57,270 bases of DNA. It comes from Nocardioides sp. (GTDB lineage: Bacteria; Actinomycetota; Actinomycetes; Propionibacteriales; Nocardioidaceae). The translations under genes and the position numbers were made by a program. The notes below the pieces were generated by a model. That model did not search any database and had not been told where the DNA came from. It saw only the letters and a list, made by a program, of their open reading frames with translations. The stretch spans positions 1 to 57,270 of the forward strand of contig NZ_JAURVJ010000122.1 in NCBI RefSeq assembly GCF_030655615.1, given 5' to 3'. Below are positions 32,964 through 41,048 of the stretch, in pieces (the first letter of the stretch is position 1; each line of letters starts with the position of its first letter).

Positions 32964-33694
32964 GCCAGCATCGCCGCCTCGACCAGCGACGGGCCGTACC
33001 ACGTGACGAGCCGCCCGCTCACGAGCTCGGTCGGCGTGCGGGTGAAGGCCTCGGGGCCGTCGTCGGCGGTGAACACGTAGGGCTCGTCGGGCAGCAGCAC
33101 GACGTCGGCCCCGGCCGCGTCGAGGTCGGCGAGGTCGACGGCCGGGTAGCGGTCGGTGTGCTCGGCGTAGGCGTTGGCCCAGCCGAGCCGCCGCAGCAGG
33201 TCGGTGGTGAACGTGCGCGCGCCGACCACCATCCACGGGTCCCGCCAGATCGGTACGACGACCGTACGCGTCACGGGCGGCAGCGGGCCGCACCACAGCG
33301 CGCGCGCCTCGGCCAGCCAGGCGGGTCGGGACCAGCCGCAGGCGTCGAGCAGCCGCTCCATCGACGCGACGGAGTCGGGCACGGTCTCGATGTCGGTGAC
33401 CCACACCGGCACGCCGGAGTCGCGTAGCCGGCGTACGTCGAGCTCGCGGTTCTCCTCCTTGTTGGCGACCACCAGGTCGGGCGCCAGCGCTCGGATCGCG
33501 GCCAGGTCGGGGTTCTTGGTGCCGCGGACGCGGGCGACGGCGAGGTCGGCGGGGTGGGTGCACCAGTCGGTGGCGCCCACGACCGCGCCGGGCTCGACCG
33601 AGACCAGGGCCTCGGTCAGCGACGGCACGAGCGACACGACGCGACGTACGGGCGCCGTGAGGTCGACGGCCACGCCGAGGTCGTCGGCCGTCAT
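32960..33694 (-). CDS. Helical-backbone metal receptor (BtuF-like) without signal peptide
   Basis: 244 residues. RRVVSLVPSLTEALVSVEPGAVVGATDWCTHP, LDLVVANKEENRELDVRRL and WRDPWMVVGARTFTTDLLRRLG are typical of the cobalamin/iron-siderophore binding-protein fold. There is no signal peptide or lipobox, and no permease or ATPase gene is adjacent, so it is likely cytosolic or a stand-alone homologue, a form known in actinobacteria. It is coupled by 4-nt overlaps to a thioesterase upstream and an acetyltransferase downstream. Function unclear. Confidence 0.8.
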   Translation of the reverse strand: MTADDLGVAVDLTAPVRRVVSLVPSLTEALVSVEPGAVVGATDWCTHPADLAVARVRGTKNPDLAAIRALAPDLVVANKEENRELDVRRLRDSGVPVWVTDIETVPDSVASMERLLDACGWSRPAWLAEARALWCGPLPPVTRTVVVPIWRDPWMVVGARTFTTDLLRRLGWANAYAEHTDRYPAVDLADLDAAGADVVLLPDEPYVFTADDGPEAFTRTPTELVSGRLVTWYGPSLVEAAMLA

Positions 33695-34182
33695 CGCCGC
33701 AGGGTCAGCCCGGTGGCGGCGCCGAGGGCCCAGGTGCGCTCGGCGATCTCGCCGTCGAGCCCGGCCGCGACGTCGTCGGGGATCTCCACCGAGCGCCGCG
33801 TCTCCATCGAGACGTGCACGTAGAGGACCTCCATCGTGCAGGCGATCTTGTCGCGGCTCTCGTCGATGACGAACGCGATCGCGTGCAGGGCCTTGCCGGT
33901 GCGTGCCACCAGCGCCGGCCGCACTGACAGCGGCTCACCCAGGCGCAGCTCGCCGAGGTAGCGGATGTGGTGCTCGACGGTGAAGAACGACAGGGCGCGC
34001 TCGGTGATGTAGTCCTCGCCCGCGCCGAGCTCGCTGATCCGCTGCCACGGCGCCCAGGCGCCGAGCTCGAAGTACTTCGTGATGTTCATGTGGCCGTTCT
34101 CGTCGATGTAGTCGTCGGGAACGGTCATCTCGAAGTGGGCCGGGAGGCTCCGGACCTGGTCGATGTCGGGGAGTGAGGTCAC
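33691..34182 (-). CDS. Hotdog-fold acyl-CoA thioesterase
   Basis: 163 residues from GTG 34182. FEMTVPDDYIDENGHMNITKYFELGAWAPW carries the ENGHMN motif with the catalytic-region Asp/His of 4HBT-like thioesterases. TVEHHIRYLGELRLGEPLSV and AFVIDESRDKIACTMEVLYVHVSME follow. It should hydrolyse acyl-CoA thioesters. It is the first gene of a three-gene operon, with a large cruciform-forming sequence in its upstream region. Longer frames upstream run through that palindrome and are not credible. Confidence 0.8.
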   Translation of the reverse strand: MTSLPDIDQVRSLPAHFEMTVPDDYIDENGHMNITKYFELGAWAPWQRISELGAGEDYITERALSFFTVEHHIRYLGELRLGEPLSVRPALVARTGKALHAIAFVIDESRDKIACTMEVLYVHVSMETRRSVEIPDDVAAGLDGEIAERTWALGAATGLTLRR

Positions 34183-34235
34183 GCCGCCGACGCTATCCGG
34201 GCGCGGTCCTGGCGTCGCGGTGCGGCATGCCCCGG

Positions 34236-34337
34236 CGGTGGCGGATTCCCCGGCTGGCCGGGGAATCTGACCCTTGTCAGGGGTTGCAACCCCTGACAAC
34301 GGTCGGAATCCCCGGCCGACCGGGGATTCCGCCACCG
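34236..34337. repeat. Three-hairpin cruciform-forming palindrome
   Basis: Left hairpin 34244-34267 (GATTCCCCGG, CTGG loop), central perfect 26-nt palindrome 34274-34299 (centre TTGCAA) and right hairpin 34305-34330 (GGAATCCCCGG, CCGA loop) are perfect. The outer arms also pair with each other: 34236-34253 with 34320-34337, 18 bp with one mismatch. Alternative single-cruciform or triple-hairpin folds are therefore possible. It lies downstream of the gene at 34357 and upstream of the thioesterase; it may be a terminator or a palindromic intergenic repeat. Confidence 0.8.
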
Positions 34338-34356
34338 TGGGGCCGGGGGAGAAAAC

Positions 34357-34668
34357 TCAGGGGCGGGACTGCTGCTCGCGACGCTCGTGCAGCCGCTGCT
34401 GGGCGGCGGGGAGGTAGGCGAGGCAGGGGGCGTCGGTGAGGCGGTGGGTCTCGTGGAGGTGGAAGGTCCAGCGGTCCATGGCGGCGAGGTAGCCGTTGTC
34501 GCCCCCGGGGCGGTAGGCCGACCACGCCTTGTCGCCCTTGGCCGTGCACTCGGCGCAGGCGATCTTGTAGACGAACGACTTGTCGGCGCCGACCTCGATC
34601 TTGACGCGGGCGAGGGGACCGCCCTCGATGGCGGCCTTCCGCTCGCGGGCGGAGCGGCTGGCGGTCAT
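34357..34668 (-). CDS. Small Cys/His protein of unknown function
   Basis: 103 residues. A basic start (MTASRSARERKAA) leads to VKIEVGADKSFVYKIACAECTAKGDKAWSAY, with a CAEC pair, then WTFHLHETHRL and DAPCLAYL with a third Cys. One CxxC, several His and a later Cys could bind zinc, but no family is recognised. The Arg/Gln-rich tail ends at the large cruciform. It lies downstream of the IclR gene on the same strand with a 52-bp gap. Confidence 0.6.
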   Translation of the reverse strand: MTASRSARERKAAIEGGPLARVKIEVGADKSFVYKIACAECTAKGDKAWSAYRPGGDNGYLAAMDRWTFHLHETHRLTDAPCLAYLPAAQQRLHERREQQSRP

Positions 34669-34720
34669 GGGAGGAACCTACCGAGGCGCGCGAGCGCACC
34701 CGGGATCCGGTCGTGACCGG

Positions 34721-35536
34721 TCACCGCACCATGCTGTTGTCGCGGATCGGCGCGAGCCGGGCGCTGACGCTGAGCAGGGTCTCGATGATGAAGTCCTCGC
34801 GGCCGCCCTGGAGCCGGCTGATCGGCACCGCGACGCTGAGGGCGTCGACGGCGTCGTGGGTGAACGGCAGCGCGACGCCGAAGCACCGCACGCCCATGCA
34901 CGACTCCTCGCTCTCGACGGCGTAGCCCATGAGCTCGGCGCGGTCGATGATCTCGAGCACGGCCGCCTTGTCGGTGGTGGTGTGCGGGGTCATCGCGGCG
35001 ATCTCGTCGGGGACCAGGTCGCAGCGCACGTCGGCGGGCTGCTTGGCGAGGATGGCGCGCCCCAGCGAGGTGGCGTACGCCGGGAGGCGGCGGCCGACCG
35101 CGGAGTGCATGCGCAGCGGGTGGACCGACTCGCGCTTGGCCGTGTAGATCACGTGGTCGCCGTCGAGGCGGCCGAGGTGCACGGTCTCCTCGGTCGCGGC
35201 GGCGACCTCCTCCATCACGGGCGTGGCACGCGACAGGATCGGGTCGCCGTCGAGGTAGGCCGAGCTGACCACGAGGGAGTGGATGCCCAGCATGTAGACG
35301 CTGCCGGTCGGGTCGGTCTGCAGCCAGCCCCGGTCGAGCATCGTGCGGAGCAGCGCGTGGAGGCTGCTCTTGGGGATGCTGAGGCGCTGCGAGAGCTGCA
35401 GCTGGGTGCCGGGACCGTGGGCCGCGATCTCGTCGAGGAGGTCCAGCGCGCGCGCCGCGGACTTCACCGGACCGGCGGCGACCGCCGTCGCGTTGGCGCC
35501 GTTGGCTGAGCCGTTGGCGCTCGTCTGGTCCTGCAT
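34721..35536 (-). CDS. IclR family regulator of the uronate genes
   Basis: 271 residues from ATG 35536, with GGGAG a few bases upstream. An Ala/Asn-rich leader is followed by the winged HTH (SAARALDLLDEIA, LQLSQRLSIPKSSLHALLRTMLDRGWL) and the IclR effector domain (TEETVHLGRLDGDHVIYTAKRES, GRRLPAYATSLGRAILA, CMGVRCFGVALPF, ALSVAVPISRL). Divergent from kduI with 176 bp between starts. IclR proteins named KdgR control the KDG pathway in other bacteria, so this is its likely functional counterpart, sensing KDG or a related uronate. The candidate operators are GTTCAC-N4-GTGAAC-like sites in this gap and before the 45.6-kb gene. Confidence 0.85.
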   Translation of the reverse strand: MQDQTSANGSANGANATAVAAGPVKSAARALDLLDEIAAHGPGTQLQLSQRLSIPKSSLHALLRTMLDRGWLQTDPTGSVYMLGIHSLVVSSAYLDGDPILSRATPVMEEVAAATEETVHLGRLDGDHVIYTAKRESVHPLRMHSAVGRRLPAYATSLGRAILAKQPADVRCDLVPDEIAAMTPHTTTDKAAVLEIIDRAELMGYAVESEESCMGVRCFGVALPFTHDAVDALSVAVPISRLQGGREDFIIETLLSVSARLAPIRDNSMVR

Positions 35537-35602
35537 GCGGGAACTCCCTTGGTCGGATAGATGGACCACGAGTTCCATCGTTCAGCGGCCATCCTACCTG
35601 CG

Positions 35603-35618
35603 TTTCACATATATGGAC
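35603..35618. promoter_or_regulatory. Operator-like site 1 in the IclR/kduI gap
   Basis: TTTCAC-ATAT-ATGGAC differs at three positions from GTTCAC-N4-GTGAAC, the perfect palindrome seen at 45427. It is nearer to the IclR gene and could mediate autoregulation. Confidence 0.4.
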
Positions 35619-35664
35619 TAGTTTCAGGTTCTTGACCGTGACCCCGGTCACGTGTACGTTCCTG

Positions 35665-35689
35665 GTTCACATAGACGAACGTAGTTCAC
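35665..35689. promoter_or_regulatory. Operator-like site 2 before kduI
   Basis: GTTCAC-ATAG-ACGAAC (35665-35680) keeps the left half and most of the right half of GTTCAC-N4-GTGAAC, and a second GTTCAC follows at 35684-35689. The site ends 24 bp before the kduI ATG. At 45427 the perfect palindrome is likewise followed by an extra GTTCAC. Confidence 0.5.
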
Positions 35690-35712
35690 AAGACCGAGGA
35701 GCGGCCCCCACC

Positions 35713-36531
35713 ATGATTCAGGTTCGATATTCGACCTCCCCGTCGAGCGTGGAGACCGCCCACGCCGCGGACCTGCGCGACAACTTCCTCGTGCCGGACC
35801 TCTTCGAGACGGGCGAGGTGCACGGGGTCTACACCCACGACGACCGGCTCGTCGTCGGCGGCGCGGTGCCCGGTGACGAGCAGCTGAGCCTGCCCGCCTG
35901 GGAGGACGTCCTCGGCGGCGCCAGCCACCTCGAGCGCCGCGAGCTCGGCGTCATCAACGTCGGCCAGGCCGGCCACGTGCTGGTCGACGGCGAGAAGTTC
36001 GAGCTCGAGCACCTCGACGGCCTCTACGTCGGCCGCGGCAGCGAGGTCGTCTTCGCCGGACCCGACGCCGCCTTCTACTTCGTGTCGGGCCCGGCCCACG
36101 CGACCTACCCCGCGACGGCCCTGACCCACAAGGACGTCGAGCCGGTGCAGCTCGGCTCGGGTCAGTCGGCCAACGAGCGCAGCCTCTACCGCTACGCCTG
36201 GGGCCAGGAGCTCGAGACCGCCGCCCTCCAGTTCGGCGTCACGGTCATCGCCGACGGCTCGGTGTGGAACACGTTCCCGCCCCACCTGCACGACCGTCGT
36301 ACGGAGATCTACTGCTACGTCGACCTCGCCGAGACCGACCGGGTCTTCCACCTGATGGGCCAGCCCGGCGCGACCCGTCACCTGGTCGTCGCCAACCGCC
36401 AGGCCGTCATCTCGCCGCCGTGGTCGATCCACAGCGGCGCGGGCACCGGCTCCTACGCCTTCATCTGGGCGATGAGCGGCGAGAACAACTGCTACACCGA
36501 CCTGTCGGCCGTGGCGGTGGAGGACCTGTGA
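35713..36531 (+). CDS. kduI: 5-dehydro-4-deoxy-D-glucuronate isomerase KduI
   Basis: 272 residues from ATG 35713. SPSSVETAHAADLRDNFLVPDLF, VHGVYTHDDRLVVGGAVPG, RRELGVINVG, GQSANERSLYRY and the metal-binding cupin stretch TFPPHLHDRRTEIYCYVDL, then PPWSIHSGAGTGSYAFIWAM, match KduI along its full length. It interconverts 5-keto-4-deoxyuronate (DKI) and 2,5-diketo-3-deoxygluconate in the cytosol. First gene of the operon, under the IclR-type operator; coupled to kduD by a 4-nt overlap. Confidence 0.95.
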   Translation: MIQVRYSTSPSSVETAHAADLRDNFLVPDLFETGEVHGVYTHDDRLVVGGAVPGDEQLSLPAWEDVLGGASHLERRELGVINVGQAGHVLVDGEKFELEHLDGLYVGRGSEVVFAGPDAAFYFVSGPAHATYPATALTHKDVEPVQLGSGQSANERSLYRYAWGQELETAALQFGVTVIADGSVWNTFPPHLHDRRTEIYCYVDLAETDRVFHLMGQPGATRHLVVANRQAVISPPWSIHSGAGTGSYAFIWAMSGENNCYTDLSAVAVEDL

Positions 36532-37289
36532 GCGCCTCCTCGCCGTTCGACCTCGCCGGACGCACCGCCGTCGTCACCGGCGCGGGCCGCGGCCTCGGCC
36601 AGGGTGTCGCGCTCGGGCTGGCCCAGGCCGGCGCCGACCTCATCCTCGTCGGACTGCCCGGCAGCCAGGACGAGAGCGCCAAGATGATCGTCGACCTCGG
36701 CCGCGACGCCCAGGTGGTCGACCTCGACATGTCCGACCACGACGCGGTCGCCCGCGTCGGCGCCGAGATCTCCGGCAGCCGCCAGGTCGACATCCTGGTC
36801 AGCAACGCCGGCATCATCGAGCGCGAGGACACCGTCGACCTGACCCCCGAGTCGTGGAACCGGGTCGTCGACATCAACATGTCCGGCCTCTTCTTCCTCA
36901 CCCAGGCGCTCGGCCGCCCGATGGTCGAGCGGGGCAGCGGCAAGATCGTCAGCATCGCGAGCCTGCTCGCCTTCCAGGGCGGCATCCGGGTCATCTCCTA
37001 CGCCGCCAGCAAGCACGGCGTCGCCGGCATCACCAAGGCGCTGGCCAACGAGTGGGGCGGCGCCGGCGTGCAGGTCAACGCCATCGCCCCCGGCTACATG
37101 GCCACCGACAACACCACCGCACTGCGCGAGGACCCCGAGCGATCCAAGGCGATCCTCGACCGGATCCCCGCGGGGCGCTGGGGCACCCCGGAGGACGTGG
37201 CCGGAGCGGCCGTCTTCCTGAGCTCCTCCGCCGCCGACTACGTCAACGGCCACGTCCTGGTCGTCGACGGGGGCTGGATGGCCCGCTAG
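36528..37289 (+). CDS. kduD: 2-deoxy-D-gluconate/2,5-diketo-3-deoxygluconate dehydrogenase KduD
   Basis: 253 residues from GTG 36528. SDR motifs TGAGRGLGQGVALGLAQAGAD, NAGIIEREDTVDL (typical of KduD), Ser in IVSIASLLAFQGG, YAASKHGVAGITKALANEW (YxxxK) and APGYMATDNTTALR. It reduces 2,5-diketo-3-deoxygluconate to KDG with NAD(P)H, following KduI. The KduD-type phrase IIERED and the neighbours support the symbol. Confidence 0.9.
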   Translation: MSASSPFDLAGRTAVVTGAGRGLGQGVALGLAQAGADLILVGLPGSQDESAKMIVDLGRDAQVVDLDMSDHDAVARVGAEISGSRQVDILVSNAGIIEREDTVDLTPESWNRVVDINMSGLFFLTQALGRPMVERGSGKIVSIASLLAFQGGIRVISYAASKHGVAGITKALANEWGGAGVQVNAIAPGYMATDNTTALREDPERSKAILDRIPAGRWGTPEDVAGAAVFLSSSAADYVNGHVLVVDGGWMAR

Positions 37290-37377
37290 CACCACCGCGC
37301 ACGACAGCTCCACCAACTTCTCGGACCCCATCTCGGACCACACCGCCTCCCGGCATCAAGAAAAAGAGGATCGAACG

Positions 37378-38475
37378 ATGAAGTTCACATCACGTCCCGC
37401 TGTTGTCCTGGCCAGCCTGTCGCTGGCTGCGGTCGCCCTGGCGGGCTGCAGCGAGGAAGCCGCCGGCGGCGGCAACGACGGCGGGGACGGCGACGCCGCT
37501 GCCGCCTGCGCCCCGGGCGACGTCAAGCTCGTCGGCCAGGTCCGCAACGAGTCCAACCCCTACGAGGCCTCCTGGCTCGACGGCGGCGACGCCTTCGCCG
37601 AGATGGTCGACCTCGAGCAGGACCGCCTGACCTACGACGCCGACTCCACCAAGCAGCAGGAGCAGATCAGCCAGCTCCTCGCCGGCGACACCGAGTGCCT
37701 CGTCATGAACATCCTGCCCAACGGCGACTCCGACACCCCGCCGATCGTCGAGCAGGCCCAGGAGGCGGGCGCCTACCTCGTCACGCAGTGGAACAAGCCG
37801 GCCGACCTCGACGTCGCCGACTACGACCACTGGGTCACCCACCTCACCTACAACGGCGAGGAGTCGGGCAAGCAGATCGGCGACGCCCTCGTCGAGGAGA
37901 TCGGTGGCTCGGGCGGCATCATCGCCCTGCAGGGCATCCTCGACACCGCCGCCGCCAAGGACCGCTTCGCCGGTCTCGAGGCCTCGCTCGCCGAGAACCC
38001 CGACGTGGAGCTGCTCGACCAGCAGACCGCCAACTTCTCCCGCGCCGAGGCGCTCGAGGTCACCAAGACCCTGCTCGCCAAGCACGGCGACGACATCAAG
38101 GGCATCTGGACGGCCAACGACGACATGGCCCTCGGGGCGCTCGAGGCCCTCAAGGCCGCCGGCAAGGAGGGTGAGGTCGCCGTCGTCGGCATCGACGCCG
38201 TGCCCGACGCCCTCACCGCCATCCAGGACGGCACCATGACCGCGACCGTCTCCAGCGACGGCCCGTGGCAGGGCGGCATCGGCCTGGCCATCGGCTACTG
38301 CGTCGCCACCGGCGAGCTCGCCGTCGAGGACATCCCGACCGAGGACCGTGCCTGGTACGCCGAGCAGTTCCTGATCGACGCCGACAACGTCGCCGACTTC
38401 ATCGACCCGGCGACCGACGAGTCCGACTTCGCCTGCGACAACGTCTTCAGCCGTTCGCAGGGCGCGATCTCGTGA
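37378..38475 (+). CDS. CUT2-type sugar ABC transporter substrate-binding lipoprotein
   Basis: 365 residues. A lipoprotein signal (VVLASLSLAAVALAGCSEE, lipobox LAGC) and a Gly/Asp-rich linker precede a type-1 periplasmic fold (RbsB-like): QEQISQLLAGDTECLVMNIL, GGSGGIIALQGILDTAAAKDRFAGLEA, GIWTANDDMALGALEALKAAGKEGEVAVVGIDAVPDAL. AAGAG-rich RBS AAGAGGA is upstream of the ATG. It should deliver a monosaccharide-sized ligand, presumably a uronate or unsaturated uronate, to the permeases encoded next; ligand is inferred from context. Confidence 0.9.
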   Translation: MKFTSRPAVVLASLSLAAVALAGCSEEAAGGGNDGGDGDAAAACAPGDVKLVGQVRNESNPYEASWLDGGDAFAEMVDLEQDRLTYDADSTKQQEQISQLLAGDTECLVMNILPNGDSDTPPIVEQAQEAGAYLVTQWNKPADLDVADYDHWVTHLTYNGEESGKQIGDALVEEIGGSGGIIALQGILDTAAAKDRFAGLEASLAENPDVELLDQQTANFSRAEALEVTKTLLAKHGDDIKGIWTANDDMALGALEALKAAGKEGEVAVVGIDAVPDALTAIQDGTMTATVSSDGPWQGGIGLAIGYCVATGELAVEDIPTEDRAWYAEQFLIDADNVADFIDPATDESDFACDNVFSRSQGAIS

Positions 38476-39485
38476 CCCTGACATCCCCTGCCGAGGACGT
38501 CGAGGTCGTCGCGGCGCCCCCCCAGCCTCGGCGGGGGGTGTCGTTCCGGGACGCCGGTCCGCCGGTCGCCCTGGTCGTGATCTTCCTGGTCTTCTCCGCC
38601 CTGAGCAGCGACTTCCGCACCTTCGCCAACGTCCAGAACATCATGGACACGGCCGCGGTCCTCGCGGTCGTCACGGTCGGCATCACCTTCGTGCTGATGA
38701 TGGGGTCGATCGACCTCTCGGCACCGGGGGTCATGGGCACGTCCGCCATCGCGGTCGCGCTGCTCGTGGCCAACAACCGCAACGACAACGACCTGGGTCT
38801 CATCGGGATCCTGGTGGCGGTCCTCGTGGCCGCCGCGCTGGGCTGCGTCAGCGGCCTGGCCCTGGTGCTGCTCAAGGTGCCGTCGTTCATGACCACGCTC
38901 GGCATGTCGGCGGTCGGCCTCGGCCTCGCGACGCTGCTGTTCAACGGCGTGCAGCCCAACATCACCGACGAGACGCTCGCCAGCTGGGCCGTCGACCGCT
39001 TCCTCGGGTTCTCCCTGCTGACCTGGATCGCCGTCGGCTGCGTGCTCGTCGGCTGGCTGGTCCAGCGCTACTCGCGGCTCGGGCGCTACGCCTTCGCGAT
39101 CGGCGGGGCCGAGGAGGTCCTGGCGCTCTCGGGAGTCAAGGTCGCGCCCTACAAGGTCGCGGTCTTCACCCTGGCCGCCGCGTTCTACGGCCTCGCCGGC
39201 GTGATGGTGACCAGCCAGCTCAGCGCCGGCCTGGTCCAGGCCGGCAAGGGCTACGACTTCGCCGCCATCACCGCCGCCGTCGTCGGTGGCACCCTGCTGA
39301 CCGGCGGGCGCGGTGGTGTCCTCCACTCGGCCGTGGGCGTCCTGCTCGTCACGGTGCTCACCAACGGCCTGGTCCAGGTGGGCGTGAGCCCCTACTGGCA
39401 GGGCGGCGTGCAGGGCCTCATCGTCGTGGCCGCCGTGGCCGCCGCCGTCCTCCCTCAACGTCGAAGGAACCAGGTGACCAAGTGA
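38472..39485 (+). CDS. Sugar ABC transporter permease (RbsC family) 1
   Basis: 337 residues from GTG 38472, overlapping the binding-protein stop. Eight to ten membrane segments (VALVVIFLVFSALSS, AAVLAVVTVGITFVLMMGSIDLS, GLALVLLKVPSFMTTLGM) and the family phrases IDLSAPGVMG and AVVGGTLLTGGRGG are seen. It pairs with the second permease at 41049, so a heterodimeric channel is likely. The stop overlaps the ATPase GTG. Confidence 0.9.
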   Translation: MTLTSPAEDVEVVAAPPQPRRGVSFRDAGPPVALVVIFLVFSALSSDFRTFANVQNIMDTAAVLAVVTVGITFVLMMGSIDLSAPGVMGTSAIAVALLVANNRNDNDLGLIGILVAVLVAAALGCVSGLALVLLKVPSFMTTLGMSAVGLGLATLLFNGVQPNITDETLASWAVDRFLGFSLLTWIAVGCVLVGWLVQRYSRLGRYAFAIGGAEEVLALSGVKVAPYKVAVFTLAAAFYGLAGVMVTSQLSAGLVQAGKGYDFAAITAAVVGGTLLTGGRGGVLHSAVGVLLVTVLTNGLVQVGVSPYWQGGVQGLIVVAAVAAAVLPQRRRNQVTK

Positions 39486-41044
39486 GCATCGACCTCCAGA
39501 AAGAGGCCGAGGCACGGCCCACGGCGCCGGTCCTCGCCCTCGAGGTGCGCGGCCTCGTCAAGCACTACCCCGGGGTCAAGGCCCTGGACGGGGTCGACTT
39601 CACGGTCCGCCAGAACGAGGTGCTCGGCCTGGCCGGCGAGAACGGTGCCGGCAAGTCCACGCTCCTCAAGGCGCTCGTCGGCCTGGTCAAGCCCGACGCG
39701 GGCGACATCTACGTCCGCGGCGAGAAGGTCAAGCTGCGCAGCGTCGTCGACGCCGCCGGCAAGGGCATCGGGATGGTGTTCCAGGAGCAGTCGCTGGTCC
39801 CCAACCTGACCGCGGCGGAGAACATCGTGCTCGGGTCCGAGGGCCGCGGGGTCCGCGGCGGCATCTACCGCTGGGAGACCATGCGTCGCCTCGCGCAGGA
39901 GCAGCTCGACAAGATCGGCTCCGACATCAACCCGCTGGCCCGCACCGACACGCTCACCTTCGCCGAGCGGCAGATGGTCGAGATCGCCAAGGTGCTGCGG
40001 ATCGAGCAGCGCAGCCAGCACGCGCCGGTGATCATCCTCGACGAGCCCACCTCGGTGCTCGAGTCCAAGGAGATCGAGACCCTCTTCGAGCAGGTACGCC
40101 GGCTGCGCGAGTTCGCCTCGGTCGTCTTCGTGTCGCACCGCCTCGACGAGGTGCTCGACGTGTGCGACCGAGTGACCGTGCTCCGCGGCGGCCAGTCCGT
40201 CGGCGAGGTCGCCACCGCCGGTGCCGCCCCGGCCGACCTGCACCGCATGATGATCGGCTCCACCGGCTCCGACGACCACTACCACGACACCGAGGCCGTG
40301 CGCTCCGAGGAGCCGCTGGCCCCCATGCTCACCGTGCGCGGCCTCACCGGCAAGACGTTCCGCGACGTCGACCTCGACGTCCACGCGGGTGAGATCGTCG
40401 GCATCGTCGGCGTCCACGGCTCCGGCCGCGAGGACGTCTGCCGCGCCCTGTTCGGCGCCGAGCCGATCACCGCCGGTGAGGTCACCCTCGACGGCAAGAA
40501 GCTCGACCTGTCCGGCACCCGCGCCGCCTGCGCCGCCGGCGTCGGCTACGTGCCCGCCGAGCGCAAGATCGAGGGCATGGTCGGCCCGATGTCGGTGGCC
40601 GAGAACATGACCCTCACCAAGCAGAAGTCGCGCTGCTCCGGCCCGCTCGTCGTGCCCAAGAAGCAGGCCACGCTGGTCGACAGCTGGATCGAGCGACTCT
40701 CGATCCGCACCCCCCACCGGGGCACCGCGATCCAGCGGCTCTCTGGCGGCAACCAGCAGAAGGTCGTCCTGGCCCGGTGGCTCGTGGCCGGCGACATCCG
40801 GCTGCTGCTGCTCGACCACCCGACCCGCGGCCTCGACATCGGGGCGCGCTCGGAGGTCTACAGCCTGATGCGCGAGCTCGCCAACAGCGGCGTCGCCACG
40901 GTGCTCCTCGCCGACAGCCTCGAGGAGGCGATCGGCATGTCCGACCGGATCGTCGTGATGAGCGACGGGCGCGCCACCCAGGAGGTCGCGTGCCCCTCCG
41001 GCAGCAAGCCGACCCCGCTCGACCTCGTCAAGGAAATGGTCTGA
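39482..41044 (+). CDS. Sugar ABC transporter ATPase with two nucleotide-binding domains
   Basis: 520 residues, RbsA/XylG-like. Domain 1 has GENGAGKST, Q-loop FQEQSLVP, a weak signature (LTFAERQMVEIAKVL in place of LSxGxxQ) and ILDEPTSVLE. Domain 2 has a degenerate Walker A (GVHGSGREDV), a full signature LSGGNQQKVVLARWL and Walker B LLLLDHPTRGLDIG. RbsA-type second domains usually have DEPTRG, so the His replacing the catalytic Glu is unusual and suggests that domain 2 does not hydrolyse ATP. Sits between the two permease genes. Confidence 0.9.
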   Translation: MSIDLQKEAEARPTAPVLALEVRGLVKHYPGVKALDGVDFTVRQNEVLGLAGENGAGKSTLLKALVGLVKPDAGDIYVRGEKVKLRSVVDAAGKGIGMVFQEQSLVPNLTAAENIVLGSEGRGVRGGIYRWETMRRLAQEQLDKIGSDINPLARTDTLTFAERQMVEIAKVLRIEQRSQHAPVIILDEPTSVLESKEIETLFEQVRRLREFASVVFVSHRLDEVLDVCDRVTVLRGGQSVGEVATAGAAPADLHRMMIGSTGSDDHYHDTEAVRSEEPLAPMLTVRGLTGKTFRDVDLDVHAGEIVGIVGVHGSGREDVCRALFGAEPITAGEVTLDGKKLDLSGTRAACAAGVGYVPAERKIEGMVGPMSVAENMTLTKQKSRCSGPLVVPKKQATLVDSWIERLSIRTPHRGTAIQRLSGGNQQKVVLARWLVAGDIRLLLLDHPTRGLDIGARSEVYSLMRELANSGVATVLLADSLEEAIGMSDRIVVMSDGRATQEVACPSGSKPTPLDLVKEMV

Positions 41045-41048
41045 CCTC

